A stretch of DNA of 64,000 bases from CAZVFX01 sp964626565 (GTDB lineage: Bacteria; Myxococcota_A; UBA9042; CAIXZC01). Below are positions 42,480 through 51,184 of this stretch, piece by piece. The notes beneath the pieces are model-generated. The model was not told the origin of the DNA. It was given only the letters and a program-made list of their open reading frames with translations, and searched no databases. Each line of letters opens with the position of its first letter. Positions within the stretch are counted from its first letter, which is position 1. A program made the position numbers and the translations under genes. The DNA is taken from assembly GCA_964626565.1 (NCBI GenBank), contig CAZVFX010000025.1:1-64000 (forward strand), written 5' to 3'.

Positions 42480-43280
42480 ATGAAGAAGGTCGCTCTGATA
42501 GCATTCTTGCTGTGCGTCCTACCTTCCCTGGCTTTCGGGGAAGACGTTGACAAGCTCATCCGAAAGGGGGAGCGCCAGGTGCAGTCGGGCAAGCTGGAAG
42601 CCGCCTACTCCACCTTCCAGAAAGTGCTGGAGTTGGAGCCAAACTACGGTATGGCCATCAACGCTCTGGCACAGATTGCCACTTTCCTGAAACGGCACGA
42701 CGAGGCGGTCTTCTACTACAGTGCCTACCTCTACCTCGAAGCAGATATCATGGGGGAGACGGAGATGGTGAAAGAGGCTATCGCCAAGCAGGAGCGCCTG
42801 GTCGCCAAACCCGCGGACCTCATTGTGAAGACCGACCCGCCCGAGGCGGAAATCACCATCAACGGCCTGCCCATGGGCAAGGGGGAGGTCTCCCTCAAGG
42901 TCTCGGCAGGCAAGGCGCTGAAGCTCGAGGCTAGCCTTGAGGACTACCATCCCAATGAGGCCTACGTAACCCTTGAGGAGACTGAAACCAAAGAAGTGAT
43001 CGTCCGGCTGAAGAAGATCATCTTCAAAGGTTTCCTGAAGTTGAAGACCACCCCTTCGGGAGGTGTAAAGACCTACATAAACGCAAAGTTCGTAGGCAAC
43101 TCGGTGCGCAAGCTTGAGCTCACTGAAGGAAAGCACCTGGTCTGCTTCAAGAAGGAAGGGTTCGACCGCTGGTGGCGTTACGTCACGGTGCCGAGAAAGG
43201 ACACCGTGATCCTCGAAGCAGCATTGAGGGAACAATCCCGCCCCGACGAATCCTGCGAAGTGATGCCCGACGAGTATTAG
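42480..43280 (+). CDS. Exported TPR protein with two PEGA domains
   Basis: 266 residues from ATG 42480, with AGGAG six bases upstream (ATG 42477 is only three bases away). Signal peptide 1-~19 (LAFGED). TPR pairs span ~20-95. Two PEGA beta-domains follow: I-V-K-T-D-P-P-E-A-E-I-T-I-N-G (~117-185) and L-K-L-K-T-T-P-S-G-G-V-K-T-Y-I-N (~198-250). PEGA domains occur on exported bacterial proteins and are thought to bind the envelope. It begins 16 bases after the S41 protease and closes the operon. Confidence 0.85.
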   Translation: MKKVALIAFLLCVLPSLAFGEDVDKLIRKGERQVQSGKLEAAYSTFQKVLELEPNYGMAINALAQIATFLKRHDEAVFYYSAYLYLEADIMGETEMVKEAIAKQERLVAKPADLIVKTDPPEAEITINGLPMGKGEVSLKVSAGKALKLEASLEDYHPNEAYVTLEETETKEVIVRLKKIIFKGFLKLKTTPSGGVKTYINAKFVGNSVRKLELTEGKHLVCFKKEGFDRWWRYVTVPRKDTVILEAALREQSRPDESCEVMPDEY

Positions 43281-43285
43281 AATCC

Positions 43286-43322
43286 GTCATCCTGAGCGGA
43301 GCGTAGCGAAGTCGAAGGATCT
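43286..43322. repeat. Interspersed repeat of the 'GTCATCCTGAGC...GAAGGATCT' type
   Basis: 37 bases fill the spacer between convergent genes and read gtcatcctgagcggagcgt followed by agcgaagtcgaaggatct. Very similar short sequences are found scattered between genes in many unrelated bacterial and metagenomic genomes. It is imperfectly self-complementary and may act as a bidirectional transcript end. Only one copy is in this window. Confidence 0.6.
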
Positions 43323-44489
43323 CTACTTCAGCTTCTTCTTCTTGATGTATTTCTCGATGTCTTCTTCGTTCTCCAACGCCTTTCCGGAGCACACCTTGAT
43401 GGCCCACAAGGCGATCCCCCGTTCCCTTCCCGTGGCCTTCTTGTAGGCCTCGAACAGAGCGGGGACATCTACCTTGCGCCCCATACTGGCCAGCGCTCTC
43501 ATGGTTTTGACTCGACGCTTCTCGTCGGGTGAAGAAAGGTATGCCCGCAAAGGCTCAGACGACTTCTTGTTCCGGGCCATCGCGGCTGCGGCCAAAGCCT
43601 CAAACCTGGTGTCCGCATCCACCGTCTCATCGTCATGGAGCGCCAACAGCGCCTTGCCCGCCTTCTTCCCGCCAATGGCTCCCAACGCCTCAATGGCATA
43701 GGGTCTTAGATCCTTGTCCCCCAACATCTTGGCCAGCTTGCTCGCAGCCTTGGTATTTTCACTCCAGCGCAACGCCTTGACCGCGCCGATGCGAAATTTC
43801 AACTCACCTTCCGCGGCCAGCTCCAGCAACACCTCCACCGCCCGGTTGCTACCTGCCCGGCCCAACGCCTCCATGGCCGCCAGTCGGGTCGCTTCGGCCG
43901 CCTGGGCGTCCGTGGCCGCAACCACCAGCACCTTAACGCTCTCCTTGCCGCCCAACTCTCCCAGGGCCAGAAAAGCGGAACGACTCACCTTGCGACGCTC
44001 ATCGGTGGACATCCGCAGGAGGAAATCCAGTGCCGGCTGGTAGCCCAGCTTGCCAATCGCCTGAATCCCCTTCAGCAATTCCCGCTGGTCGCCCCTCAAG
44101 GCCGCATCTTCGGCCAGCACCAGTATCGTGGGGGCCAGCTTGTCCTGTCCCGTGTTCGCGGCCAGACCGATGGCACCGAGACGAATCTCATCGTTGAAAT
44201 CCTTCAACAACAACTCCAGGGTGCCGCGCTCCGCTCCGATACGGCCCATGATACGCAAAACCGCAGCCCGAACCTTCGGTTCGCCGCCCTCCACCAGCCG
44301 GCGCATAATCTTCTTCTTCTTTTTGCACAACTCGAGAAGCTCATCGAAACCGGGGCAGCGGTCCACGTTCTTTTCCGAACAGGTCGCGATACCCGCAGCC
44401 AGCGCATCCTCCGGTCTATCTTTGGCACTCAGCCCACCCGCGGCGAGCAACAACACACACACAGCAACTGCAAAACAAGCTTTTCTCAT
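43323..44489 (-). CDS. Exported HEAT-repeat protein
   Basis: 388 residues. Signal peptide 1-~22 (GGLSAKD). From ~55 to ~360 there are about nine HEAT-like helical hairpins (R-x-x-A-x-x-A-L-G-x-x-G pattern, for example FLALGELGGKESVKVL and AIEALGAIGGKKAGKALL). The end is very Lys-rich (K-K-K-K-L-K). GGAGACC precedes ATG 44489. It starts 10 bases after the malG-like stop and might be the distal gene of the transporter operon. Probably a periplasmic protein-binding scaffold. Confidence 0.8.
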   Translation of the reverse strand: MRKACFAVAVCVLLLAAGGLSAKDRPEDALAAGIATCSEKNVDRCPGFDELLELCKKKKKIMRRLVEGGEPKVRAAVLRIMGRIGAERGTLELLLKDFNDEIRLGAIGLAANTGQDKLAPTILVLAEDAALRGDQRELLKGIQAIGKLGYQPALDFLLRMSTDERRKVSRSAFLALGELGGKESVKVLVVAATDAQAAEATRLAAMEALGRAGSNRAVEVLLELAAEGELKFRIGAVKALRWSENTKAASKLAKMLGDKDLRPYAIEALGAIGGKKAGKALLALHDDETVDADTRFEALAAAAMARNKKSSEPLRAYLSSPDEKRRVKTMRALASMGRKVDVPALFEAYKKATGRERGIALWAIKVCSGKALENEEDIEKYIKKKKLK

Positions 44490-44499
44490 TTGGTCTCCA

Positions 44500-45351
44500 T
44501 CACCCTTTAACTGAGCCGGCGGTCAGGCCGGATACCAGGTTCTTTTGAAGCACGAAAAACAGCGCCATCACCGGGATCGATACTATCACCGACGCAGCCG
44601 CGAACAACTCCCAATTGGTGTTCTGGGCCCCTACGTACTTCTGAATCTCCACCGGCAGCGTATAGGCCAGCGGGTCGGTCATGAAAGTGTACGCCAGCAG
44701 GAACTCGTTCCATGCAGTCATGAAACTGAACAACGCGGTGACCGCAATGGCGGGAGCGGCCAGGGGCACCATGATCTTCCAGAATATCAGGAACTTGCCG
44801 GCCCCGTCGATGACGGCCGACTCCTCCAGGTCCTTCGGGATAGTATCGAAGTAGCCCTTCAGCATCCAGACACAGAATGGTATGGCCGTCGTAGAGTAAA
44901 CGAGAATGAGGCCGAGTTGCCGGTTGAGCAGCCCCAGCTTCTGCATGATGATGTAGAGGGGGATCATCATCATTACCCCGGGGAACATCTGTGAAACCAG
45001 GAATGAGAGCAATCCCGCTCGCCGGCCCGGGAATTTGAAGCGCGAAAACGCATAGCCCGCGGTGCACGCCAGAACAATTCCGAGGATGGTAGTGGCCACG
45101 GCCACCACCGCGCTGTTGAGCAGGTGATGCCCGAAGATCCACTCGCCACGTTCGGTGGCCGTAAGCACGGTCTTGAAGTTGGCGAACGTCGGTTTGGAAG
45201 GCATGAACGTGAGGGAGCCGAGGCCCTTGCGGTCCCCGGAGAACGCCAGTTTCAGCACGTACAACAGGGGGGTCAGCGTCAGCAAGGTGAAAACGATGAG
45301 AAACGCGTGCAACCCCAGGGTCGCCAACCAATCTTTGACGCGACGGTTCAT
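44500..45351 (-). CDS. Sugar ABC transporter permease, MalG-type
   Basis: 283 residues, six predicted helices. The EAA loop reads EESAVIDGAGKFLIFWKIMVP (split over ~180-200), which contacts the ATPase. It matches the MalG/CUT1 permease family. The start overlaps the stop of the MalF-type gene (ATGA). With the MalK-, MalE- and MalF-type genes it forms one importer for a di- or oligosaccharide; the sugar cannot be assigned. Confidence 0.92.
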   Translation of the reverse strand: MNRRVKDWLATLGLHAFLIVFTLLTLTPLLYVLKLAFSGDRKGLGSLTFMPSKPTFANFKTVLTATERGEWIFGHHLLNSAVVAVATTILGIVLACTAGYAFSRFKFPGRRAGLLSFLVSQMFPGVMMMIPLYIIMQKLGLLNRQLGLILVYSTTAIPFCVWMLKGYFDTIPKDLEESAVIDGAGKFLIFWKIMVPLAAPAIAVTALFSFMTAWNEFLLAYTFMTDPLAYTLPVEIQKYVGAQNTNWELFAAASVIVSIPVMALFFVLQKNLVSGLTAGSVKG

Positions 45352-47243
45352 TCGAACGCTCCCTGGGTAGCCTTGGTGACCCGGTCGGTTATCAATGTAT
45401 AGCCCAGGAGGATCACGAAGATGAAGACACAGTAGGCTGCCGCCACACCGTACTGGTTCAACTCCTGGAAGAACCGGTACGCCTCGGTGATGAGGATGTT
45501 GGTCTTGTTGTCGGGATTGCCCCTGGTGACAAGATAGATGATGTTAAACATGTTGAAGGTCCAGATGGACCCCAGGATAATAGCGGGAAAGAGCGCGGGT
45601 TTCAGCAGTGGCAGAGTGATATTCTTGAACTTCTGCCAACGGCTTGCCCCATCGATATCGGCAGCTTCATACAACTCTCCGGGAATACTCTGCAAGGCCC
45701 CCATAGAGACAACCATCATGAAGGGGAATCCAAGCCACGTATTGGTGGCGAGCACCGCAAAGAAGTTGGTCCAGAAGCTCGGTCCGAACCATTGGGGCGG
45801 ATTTTCCACGCCCAGCGCATTGAGCATCAGGTTTATGGCTCCCAGTTCCGAAGTGAACATCCACTTCCAGATGAGCGCGGTTATGTAATTGGGCACCGCC
45901 CACGGAATAATGAGCAGCACTCTGAACAACCCCTTCCACCTGACTTTCGGATTGATGAGTACCAACGCCATGAACAGGCCGATGGAGACATGGAGCACCA
46001 CGTTGGAGACGGTCCACAAGATCGTGACACCCAGGGTGAAATAGAAATTCGTGTCCGACTCAGCCGAGGGAAACAGAATGTCGGAGAAATTCTCGAAACC
46101 CACGAACTCGTAGTCCATGTTGAAAAAGCCTAAGCCCACTCCCATGACGAAGGGAATGAGCACCAGCACAATCATGCCAATCATGGCAGGTGCGATGTAC
46201 GCGTACACACCGGGCAGACGCACAATCCCCCAGACCACCTCCGACAGCCCGACCAGCACCGCGAGCCCGATGGCCAGACCCAACAACAGGATCACGAGCA
46301 CCGGAAAGGAACGGTCAAACATCAGCCCGGAAATCACGTGGGGCCCTTCCCTCACCAGAAATGAACCGGGGGAGCCGGCCGCATCGATTTGCAGGTCGAC
46401 CGCCGGGGATTTGAAAACCTTGGTCCAAACGGAATCCAACGTCTTCAAAGCCGCCGGCTTGTGCCACACCACCTCGTTCACGAACTTGTTGGTGACAGCC
46501 TCGCGACGTCCGACAAAGTCGGCTGCCGTACGACTGTTGTAGGACCACAGCGACACCGCGGTGACGGCAAGCAGCGCCAGCGCCGCGAGCGCGTATGCAG
46601 GCCGTGATGATTTCAGCCACACCAGCAAGAGCACCAGCAGGAGCGCGAAACCCGCAACCATCACAACAGCTTCCACCACCAGCAGCGCACTGCTGGAGAC
46701 GAACTCCACCTCAACTCCCGCTATCCCCACGAACTCTCCGTCAACAAACGCGGGGTATGAGCCCACCACTATCGGCGCGGTTCCGGGCCGGGCCCACGAC
46801 AGTTCCCGGACATTGAGGTCGGAGGCCTCGCCTCCCTCACGAAAGTGCGCCTCAAGCCGAGCGCAAAGGGTAACCAGCTTCTCCCGGGCCTCCCGGCTGG
46901 ATTCTTCGTCCGTCGCACCGAAGTCAGCGATCACTTTAGCCGGCCGGGAAACATCCAGCGCCTTGATGCGCTCACCCTTCTTCACAAAGAAGGCGCGCCT
47001 CACCGTACCGGACTCCAGCAGCGGTTTCGCAGCCGCGCCCAACACCTCGCGCACCGTCGGCCCATCCGTAGAATCGACGACGGTAGACAACTGCAAGCCG
47101 CCCGCAAGAGCTTCGAAGGAGGTTAGCTTACGATCCTGCCCGAAATCTATGTACTTGATTGCCGCCAGACACAACAGCCCCATGCTGAGTACGACGACCA
47201 ATGCAGCCACAACGATGTGGCGTTTGGTGGGGCTGGGAGTCAA
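45348..47243 (-). CDS. Sugar ABC transporter permease, MalF-type with N-terminal sensor-like extension
   Basis: 631 residues; typical family members have 290-310, or ~510 for E. coli MalF. The first ~340 residues are additional: helix ~9-28, an extracytoplasmic domain ~30-185 ending V-G-S-Y-P-A-F-V-D-G-E-F-V-G-I-A-G-V, which resembles a Cache/PAS-like sensory fold, two helices (~186-210 and ~216-233), a second periplasmic stretch (~240-310) and a helix (~314-335). The canonical permease follows (~345-631), including the EAA loop YEAADIDGASRWQKF. It overlaps the malG-type gene by 4 bases and starts 3 bases after the binding-protein stop. Confidence 0.9.
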   Translation of the reverse strand: MTPSPTKRHIVVAALVVVLSMGLLCLAAIKYIDFGQDRKLTSFEALAGGLQLSTVVDSTDGPTVREVLGAAAKPLLESGTVRRAFFVKKGERIKALDVSRPAKVIADFGATDEESSREAREKLVTLCARLEAHFREGGEASDLNVRELSWARPGTAPIVVGSYPAFVDGEFVGIAGVEVEFVSSSALLVVEAVVMVAGFALLLVLLLVWLKSSRPAYALAALALLAVTAVSLWSYNSRTAADFVGRREAVTNKFVNEVVWHKPAALKTLDSVWTKVFKSPAVDLQIDAAGSPGSFLVREGPHVISGLMFDRSFPVLVILLLGLAIGLAVLVGLSEVVWGIVRLPGVYAYIAPAMIGMIVLVLIPFVMGVGLGFFNMDYEFVGFENFSDILFPSAESDTNFYFTLGVTILWTVSNVVLHVSIGLFMALVLINPKVRWKGLFRVLLIIPWAVPNYITALIWKWMFTSELGAINLMLNALGVENPPQWFGPSFWTNFFAVLATNTWLGFPFMMVVSMGALQSIPGELYEAADIDGASRWQKFKNITLPLLKPALFPAIILGSIWTFNMFNIIYLVTRGNPDNKTNILITEAYRFFQELNQYGVAAAYCVFIFVILLGYTLITDRVTKATQGAFE

Positions 47244-47246
47244 CGG

Positions 47247-48803
47247 TTACTTCCCCATGTTCTTGATGTCGTGCAACACCTTGGACTGGGCCTCGGCAAA
47301 CGCTTCGGCCGGCTCGGAATCACCGAATATGGTCTTGCGCAACGCATTGTCAGCAACGGACCAGACCGCCTGCATTTCGGGACGGGAACTCATGACCACC
47401 GTATTCCCGGCCTGCCGCTTGAACACCTCCAGAGCCGGATTCGCTTTGTCGGTTAGTTCCTTGTCCTCGTAGACTGCTACATTGGGAACAAGTTGCTGCC
47501 CCTGCACATAGCGCACCTCGGCAGACTCCCGGCTGGTGAGAAAGCGCATCACCTGAAATGCCAACTCCTTGTTCTTTGAACAATGAGACAGATAGATCCC
47601 CTCGGATCCGAGGAAGGGGCGGGCAGGTTTCCCCGGGGCCACATCGGGAAGGGGAGCAACGCCGTAGTTCACCCCTTCGTCGATCTCGCCCAAGAACCAC
47701 GGGCCCTTGATGACGAATGCCGCCTTGGCCGAGTTAAACAGGAAGGTGGCCATGGCATCGTTGAGGTCGGGAAGGATCTTGTGCTCCGCAAACAGCGACT
47801 TAACCAACGCTACCGACTCCACCATCTCCGCCGAGTCGAGGTCGGGCACACCCGCTTCGTCCAACAGAGTAGCGCCGAACCCGTTGGCCCAGGGGGCATG
47901 GTTGTACAGCAGCCCCGCGTCGTACACCAGACCGTACACCTTGTCCTCGCCCTCACCACCGGAAGCGGCGGCCGATTTTGCTGCGGTGATCAACTCGGCT
48001 ACAGTGGTCGGAGCCTCGTCGATCAAGTCCTTGTGATAGAACAGAGCGTGAGACTTGAACGCCATGGGCAAACCGTACATCGTGCCGCCGTAGGCCAGAG
48101 CCTTCACCGTGTCCGGCATGAACCGCTCCAACGCCTCGAAACTGTCGTATTCGTCAACATAGGAATTCAGCGGCACCAGGATGTCACCCTTCAGCAACCA
48201 GTCGCCGATGTTGTTGTGCGCGTAGATAAACAGGTCGGGGCCCGTCCCCCGGGGGATTGTGACCACCAGCTTATCCCTCAAAGCCGAAAACGGCACCTCC
48301 TGGGCATCGATTTCGATCTTCGGAAATTTTTCACGCCACAGTGAAACAGCTTTTTCCAGGGCGTCTTTTTCGTTGCCCCGGTAGGCGTGCCAGAGCACAA
48401 GCCGCACCGGCTGTGGGGGTTCCTCTACAGTCAGCTTGAACTGCGCAGGGGCAACCTCCTTTGGGGGAACACCAACTTCCTTTGGGGGAACACCAACTTC
48501 CTTCGGGGGAACACCAACTTCCTCCGGAGAGACAACAGCTTCCTTCACTGGAGCGGGCCCTTCCGTCGCGGTCGGCGCACGGACAACCCCGGCTTCGATT
48601 TGCGTCGAGAGCAACTCGAGGCGCTCCTCAATCTTACCCAGGCGCGCCTCCATCGCGGTCAGTCGGTCCACCAACCCCGAACTCTTCACCTGCTCACCAA
48701 GTGAAGTCAGCGGCCTCGCTGCTTCCTCTTCATCACCGCCCTTGCAGGATGTCAGCCCCACGACAAGCAGAACCAGAGCCAAGAACCATGAAGTACGAAT
48801 CAT
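47247..48803 (-). CDS. Sugar-binding lipoprotein, MalE-type, with coiled-coil stalk
   Basis: 518 residues. Lipobox GLTSC gives lipid Cys20. Residues ~44-72 form a short coiled coil (heptads LTAMEARLGKIEERLELL), ~73-120 a flexible stalk with three tandem E-V-G-V-P-P-K units, and ~130-518 a solute-binding protein: V-L-W-H-A-Y-R-G-N-E-K-D-A-L, G-P-D-L-F-I-Y-A-H and the Trp-rich hinge region match family 1 (maltose/glycerol-3-phosphate) proteins. The stalk would hold the receptor away from the membrane and could allow oligomerisation. Overlaps the malK-type stop by 4 bases. Confidence 0.9.
   Translation of the reverse strand: MIRTSWFLALVLLVVGLTSCKGGDEEEAARPLTSLGEQVKSSGLVDRLTAMEARLGKIEERLELLSTQIEAGVVRAPTATEGPAPVKEAVVSPEEVGVPPKEVGVPPKEVGVPPKEVAPAQFKLTVEEPPQPVRLVLWHAYRGNEKDALEKAVSLWREKFPKIEIDAQEVPFSALRDKLVVTIPRGTGPDLFIYAHNNIGDWLLKGDILVPLNSYVDEYDSFEALERFMPDTVKALAYGGTMYGLPMAFKSHALFYHKDLIDEAPTTVAELITAAKSAAASGGEGEDKVYGLVYDAGLLYNHAPWANGFGATLLDEAGVPDLDSAEMVESVALVKSLFAEHKILPDLNDAMATFLFNSAKAAFVIKGPWFLGEIDEGVNYGVAPLPDVAPGKPARPFLGSEGIYLSHCSKNKELAFQVMRFLTSRESAEVRYVQGQQLVPNVAVYEDKELTDKANPALEVFKRQAGNTVVMSSRPEMQAVWSVADNALRKTIFGDSEPAEAFAEAQSKVLHDIKNMGK
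48454..48523 (-). repeat. 21-base tandem repeat in the binding-protein stalk
   Basis: Three consecutive 21-base units (48454-48474, 48475-48495, 48496-48516) differing at one or two positions, plus a partial fourth. They encode E-V-G-V-P-P-K on the minus strand. Confidence 0.85.
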
Positions 48804-49894
48804 GCGGTTTCCTCCAAGTCGGCGAGCAGGTTTTCGCCCGACTCGCCAAACAGGTGTGCACGGCCCATATCCACCGCAAACACGGCAGGCTTCCCTTCTT
48901 CGACAACATCATCCCCCTCCAGCCGGGCCGTGTACATGGTCCCGCCCAGAGTGAAGTAGACATATTTCTCGGACCCCAGGTGCTCAACCACGTCCACGTC
49001 TGCGGTCAGGTGGTTGTCCCCGGCGACGCCTGCCACTCTCAGGTGCTGAGGACGAATGCCAACGCTGATCTTCCCGCGATAGTCGCCAAGGTGAGCAATC
49101 TGGGCCGCAGTGGGAACAAAGGAGCAGATATCGCTGCGGATTCCTGAACCGTCGAACTGTCCTGCCAGGATGTTCATGGCGGGCGAGCCGATAAAAGTGG
49201 CGACAAACAGGTTGTTGGGCGAACCGTAGACTTCCAATGGGGTCCCAACCTGCTGGATCTCGCCGTTGTGCATGATCACGATACGGTCAGCCAGCGTCAT
49301 CGCCTCCACCTGGTCGTGAGTCACGTAGATGATGGTAGTCTGGAGCCGGTTGTGCAGCCGGCTGATTTCCACCCTCATCTGGACCCGCAGTTTCGCATCC
49401 AGGTTGGATAACGGCTCATCGAACAGGAACACCTTTGGATCCCGGACGATGGCCCTTCCCATCGCGACCCGCTGCCGCTGACCGCCCGACAGCGCCTTGG
49501 GCTTGCGCTCCAGAAGCTGGTCGATCTCCAGCACCCTCGCCGCCTCTTCCACCTGGGCCTTGATCTGGTCCTTGGGCACCTTTCGGAGCCGCAGCCCGAA
49601 CGCCATGTTGTCGAAGACCGTCCAATGTGGGTACAACGCGTAGTTCTGAAACACCATCGCGATGTCCCGATCCTTGGGCGGTACGTCGTTCACCAGCTTG
49701 TCTCCGATGGAGATCTCCCCGTCGGAGATTTCCTCCAACCCGGCCACCATTCTCAGTGTCGTCGACTTGCCGCATCCCGACGGACCAACCAGGACAATAA
49801 ACTCCTGGTCGCGAATGTCGAGATTGAAGTCCTTCACCGCTTCGAAGCCGTTGGGATAGCGCTTCCACAGATTCTTCAGCAATACCCGGGCCAT
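48800..49894 (-). CDS. Sugar ABC transporter ATP-binding protein, MalK/UgpC-type
   Basis: 364 residues. Walker A GPSGCGKST (~37-45), Q-loop VFQNYALYPH, signature LSGGQRQR (~135), Walker B VFLFDEPLSNLD and switch His in YVTHDQ. The C-terminal regulatory OB-type (TOBE/MOP) domain extends ~240-364 and includes SVGIRPQHLRV. It drives the MalF/MalG-type permease. First gene of the operon; ATG 49894 lies 38 bases after the -10 below. Confidence 0.95.
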   Translation of the reverse strand: MARVLLKNLWKRYPNGFEAVKDFNLDIRDQEFIVLVGPSGCGKSTTLRMVAGLEEISDGEISIGDKLVNDVPPKDRDIAMVFQNYALYPHWTVFDNMAFGLRLRKVPKDQIKAQVEEAARVLEIDQLLERKPKALSGGQRQRVAMGRAIVRDPKVFLFDEPLSNLDAKLRVQMRVEISRLHNRLQTTIIYVTHDQVEAMTLADRIVIMHNGEIQQVGTPLEVYGSPNNLFVATFIGSPAMNILAGQFDGSGIRSDICSFVPTAAQIAHLGDYRGKISVGIRPQHLRVAGVAGDNHLTADVDVVEHLGSEKYVYFTLGGTMYTARLEGDDVVEEGKPAVFAVDMGRAHLFGESGENLLADLEETA

Positions 49895-49931
49895 GAGTAC
49901 CCCGCGTTCATGGGCAGTTTATAACCCGACG

Positions 49932-49959
49932 AGTATACAGAACCGGCAACTTCCGTCAA
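49932..49959 (-). promoter_or_regulatory. Sigma-70-like promoter of the malK-malE-malF-malG-type operon
   Basis: On the minus strand: TTGACG (49959-49954), a 16-base spacer and TATACT (49937-49932). It is followed by TTATAA (49925-49920). Confidence 0.65.
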
Positions 49960-50007
49960 CCGCAGATCCGGGAGGGTTCCGGGAGAAGCCGTACAGGGGG
50001 CTGCAGA

Positions 50008-51147
50008 CTATTCGGAATCCGGAAGATCTCCGCAATACACAGGTTCACAATCACCGCCCCAGACGTTGGTCTTGGGCAGAAACACCTCCCTAAGCCCCAC
50101 GTACTCTTCACCCTTGGTCGTAGCGCTTCTGAACATCTGCCGCTTCAGGGAACCGTGAGTGCCCAGGTCGACCACGTGCTCGAAAATGACGCCTTCCGGA
50201 CCGTAGGCGGGGCACACCACCCCTTCGGGATTGTCGGGATTGAAGGCGCCGGGGTCGAATTTCCAGTCCGGTTCGCACTCTCCGATACACGGATTATCAG
50301 CCGAGGAGTAGTCCCTGTTGCGGTCGAAGGTGAAAGCCTTGGAGCCTAGGCTGGAAAGCAGGTCGGATGCCTTCTGCAACACGCTGCTTCCCTCCTGGCT
50401 CAAGGTTCTGGTGGTAAACGAAGTAAACGATTTACCTTCGTCAGGATTGGAGAGCGAGCAGTAGTCGTATTTGTAAAACGCCCCCCGGTAGTTGACCCCC
50501 AGAACATGGCCTTGCTCCACTTCACCCATGAACGTTGATTGATCGATGGGATAGACCACTCCATCTATCTTGATGAAAGTATTGTCCGCGTTGGTGACAC
50601 CCGGTTGCGGCGACAGCAAAGCTGGGCGATACCCCATGCCCAGATTCAGGAATCCTATCTGCCACTCATCCATCGCCGCGGCCGTGACCGTCAGACTGAT
50701 CTCCACCGGCACAAGGTCGCCCGTGGAGGCTGCCTCCATGAATCCGTCAAAATGCAGCGACCACGGCACTGCCCCCCGCTCATCGGGAAGACTGGTAATG
50801 GAGAAACCGGTCTGCTCGTAGGCGACGTAAGAATAGCCCTCGTCACCCCACTTGAAACCGATACTGGCCCAGTTCCGGGCATCGGGCCAGGGGAAGTCGT
50901 CGGTATGCCAGCCAGCGAACAGTGCGAAATCCACCGTCACGTCGCCCGCAGTGGCCCGGCCGCTTGCCCCCATGTTGGTATAATCCGACTCGAACATGGT
51001 GCCGAACGCAACCAGATCGGCCTTGCCCGGATCCTTCCAGAAGCTCTCCAGGTCCTCTTGCTGCTCTTTCGAGTCCTTCGCTTCTTCCGCCCCACACCCA
51101 ACCACCATCAGCGCGGCGCAACAACCGAGAATCAGCAGTCGTCTCAT
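50008..51147 (-). CDS. Lipoprotein of unknown function
   Basis: 379 residues from ATG 51147 (GAGGAG just upstream); a longer in-frame start lies within the oxidoreductase gene and lacks a signal peptide. Lipobox MVVGC gives lipid Cys19. The mature part is rich in beta strands and aromatic residues (Y-S-Y-V-A-Y-E-Q-T-G-F-S-I; W-S-L-H-F-D-G-F) and has a Cys-containing C-terminal ~80 residues. I recognise no family. Starts 37 bases after the FAD oxidoreductase stop and is last in an apparent MFS, oxidoreductase, lipoprotein unit. Confidence 0.75.
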   Translation of the reverse strand: MRRLLILGCCAALMVVGCGAEEAKDSKEQQEDLESFWKDPGKADLVAFGTMFESDYTNMGASGRATAGDVTVDFALFAGWHTDDFPWPDARNWASIGFKWGDEGYSYVAYEQTGFSITSLPDERGAVPWSLHFDGFMEAASTGDLVPVEISLTVTAAAMDEWQIGFLNLGMGYRPALLSPQPGVTNADNTFIKIDGVVYPIDQSTFMGEVEQGHVLGVNYRGAFYKYDYCSLSNPDEGKSFTSFTTRTLSQEGSSVLQKASDLLSSLGSKAFTFDRNRDYSSADNPCIGECEPDWKFDPGAFNPDNPEGVVCPAYGPEGVIFEHVVDLGTHGSLKRQMFRSATTKGEEYVGLREVFLPKTNVWGGDCEPVYCGDLPDSE

Positions 51148-51184
51148 CGCTCCTCTCCCTTCCCTTGCTCTTGAAAATGCTCCC

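Noticed and set aside
43286..43322. CRISPR repeat or insertion-sequence end
   Set aside because: Only one copy, no spacers, no transposase and no target duplication visible.
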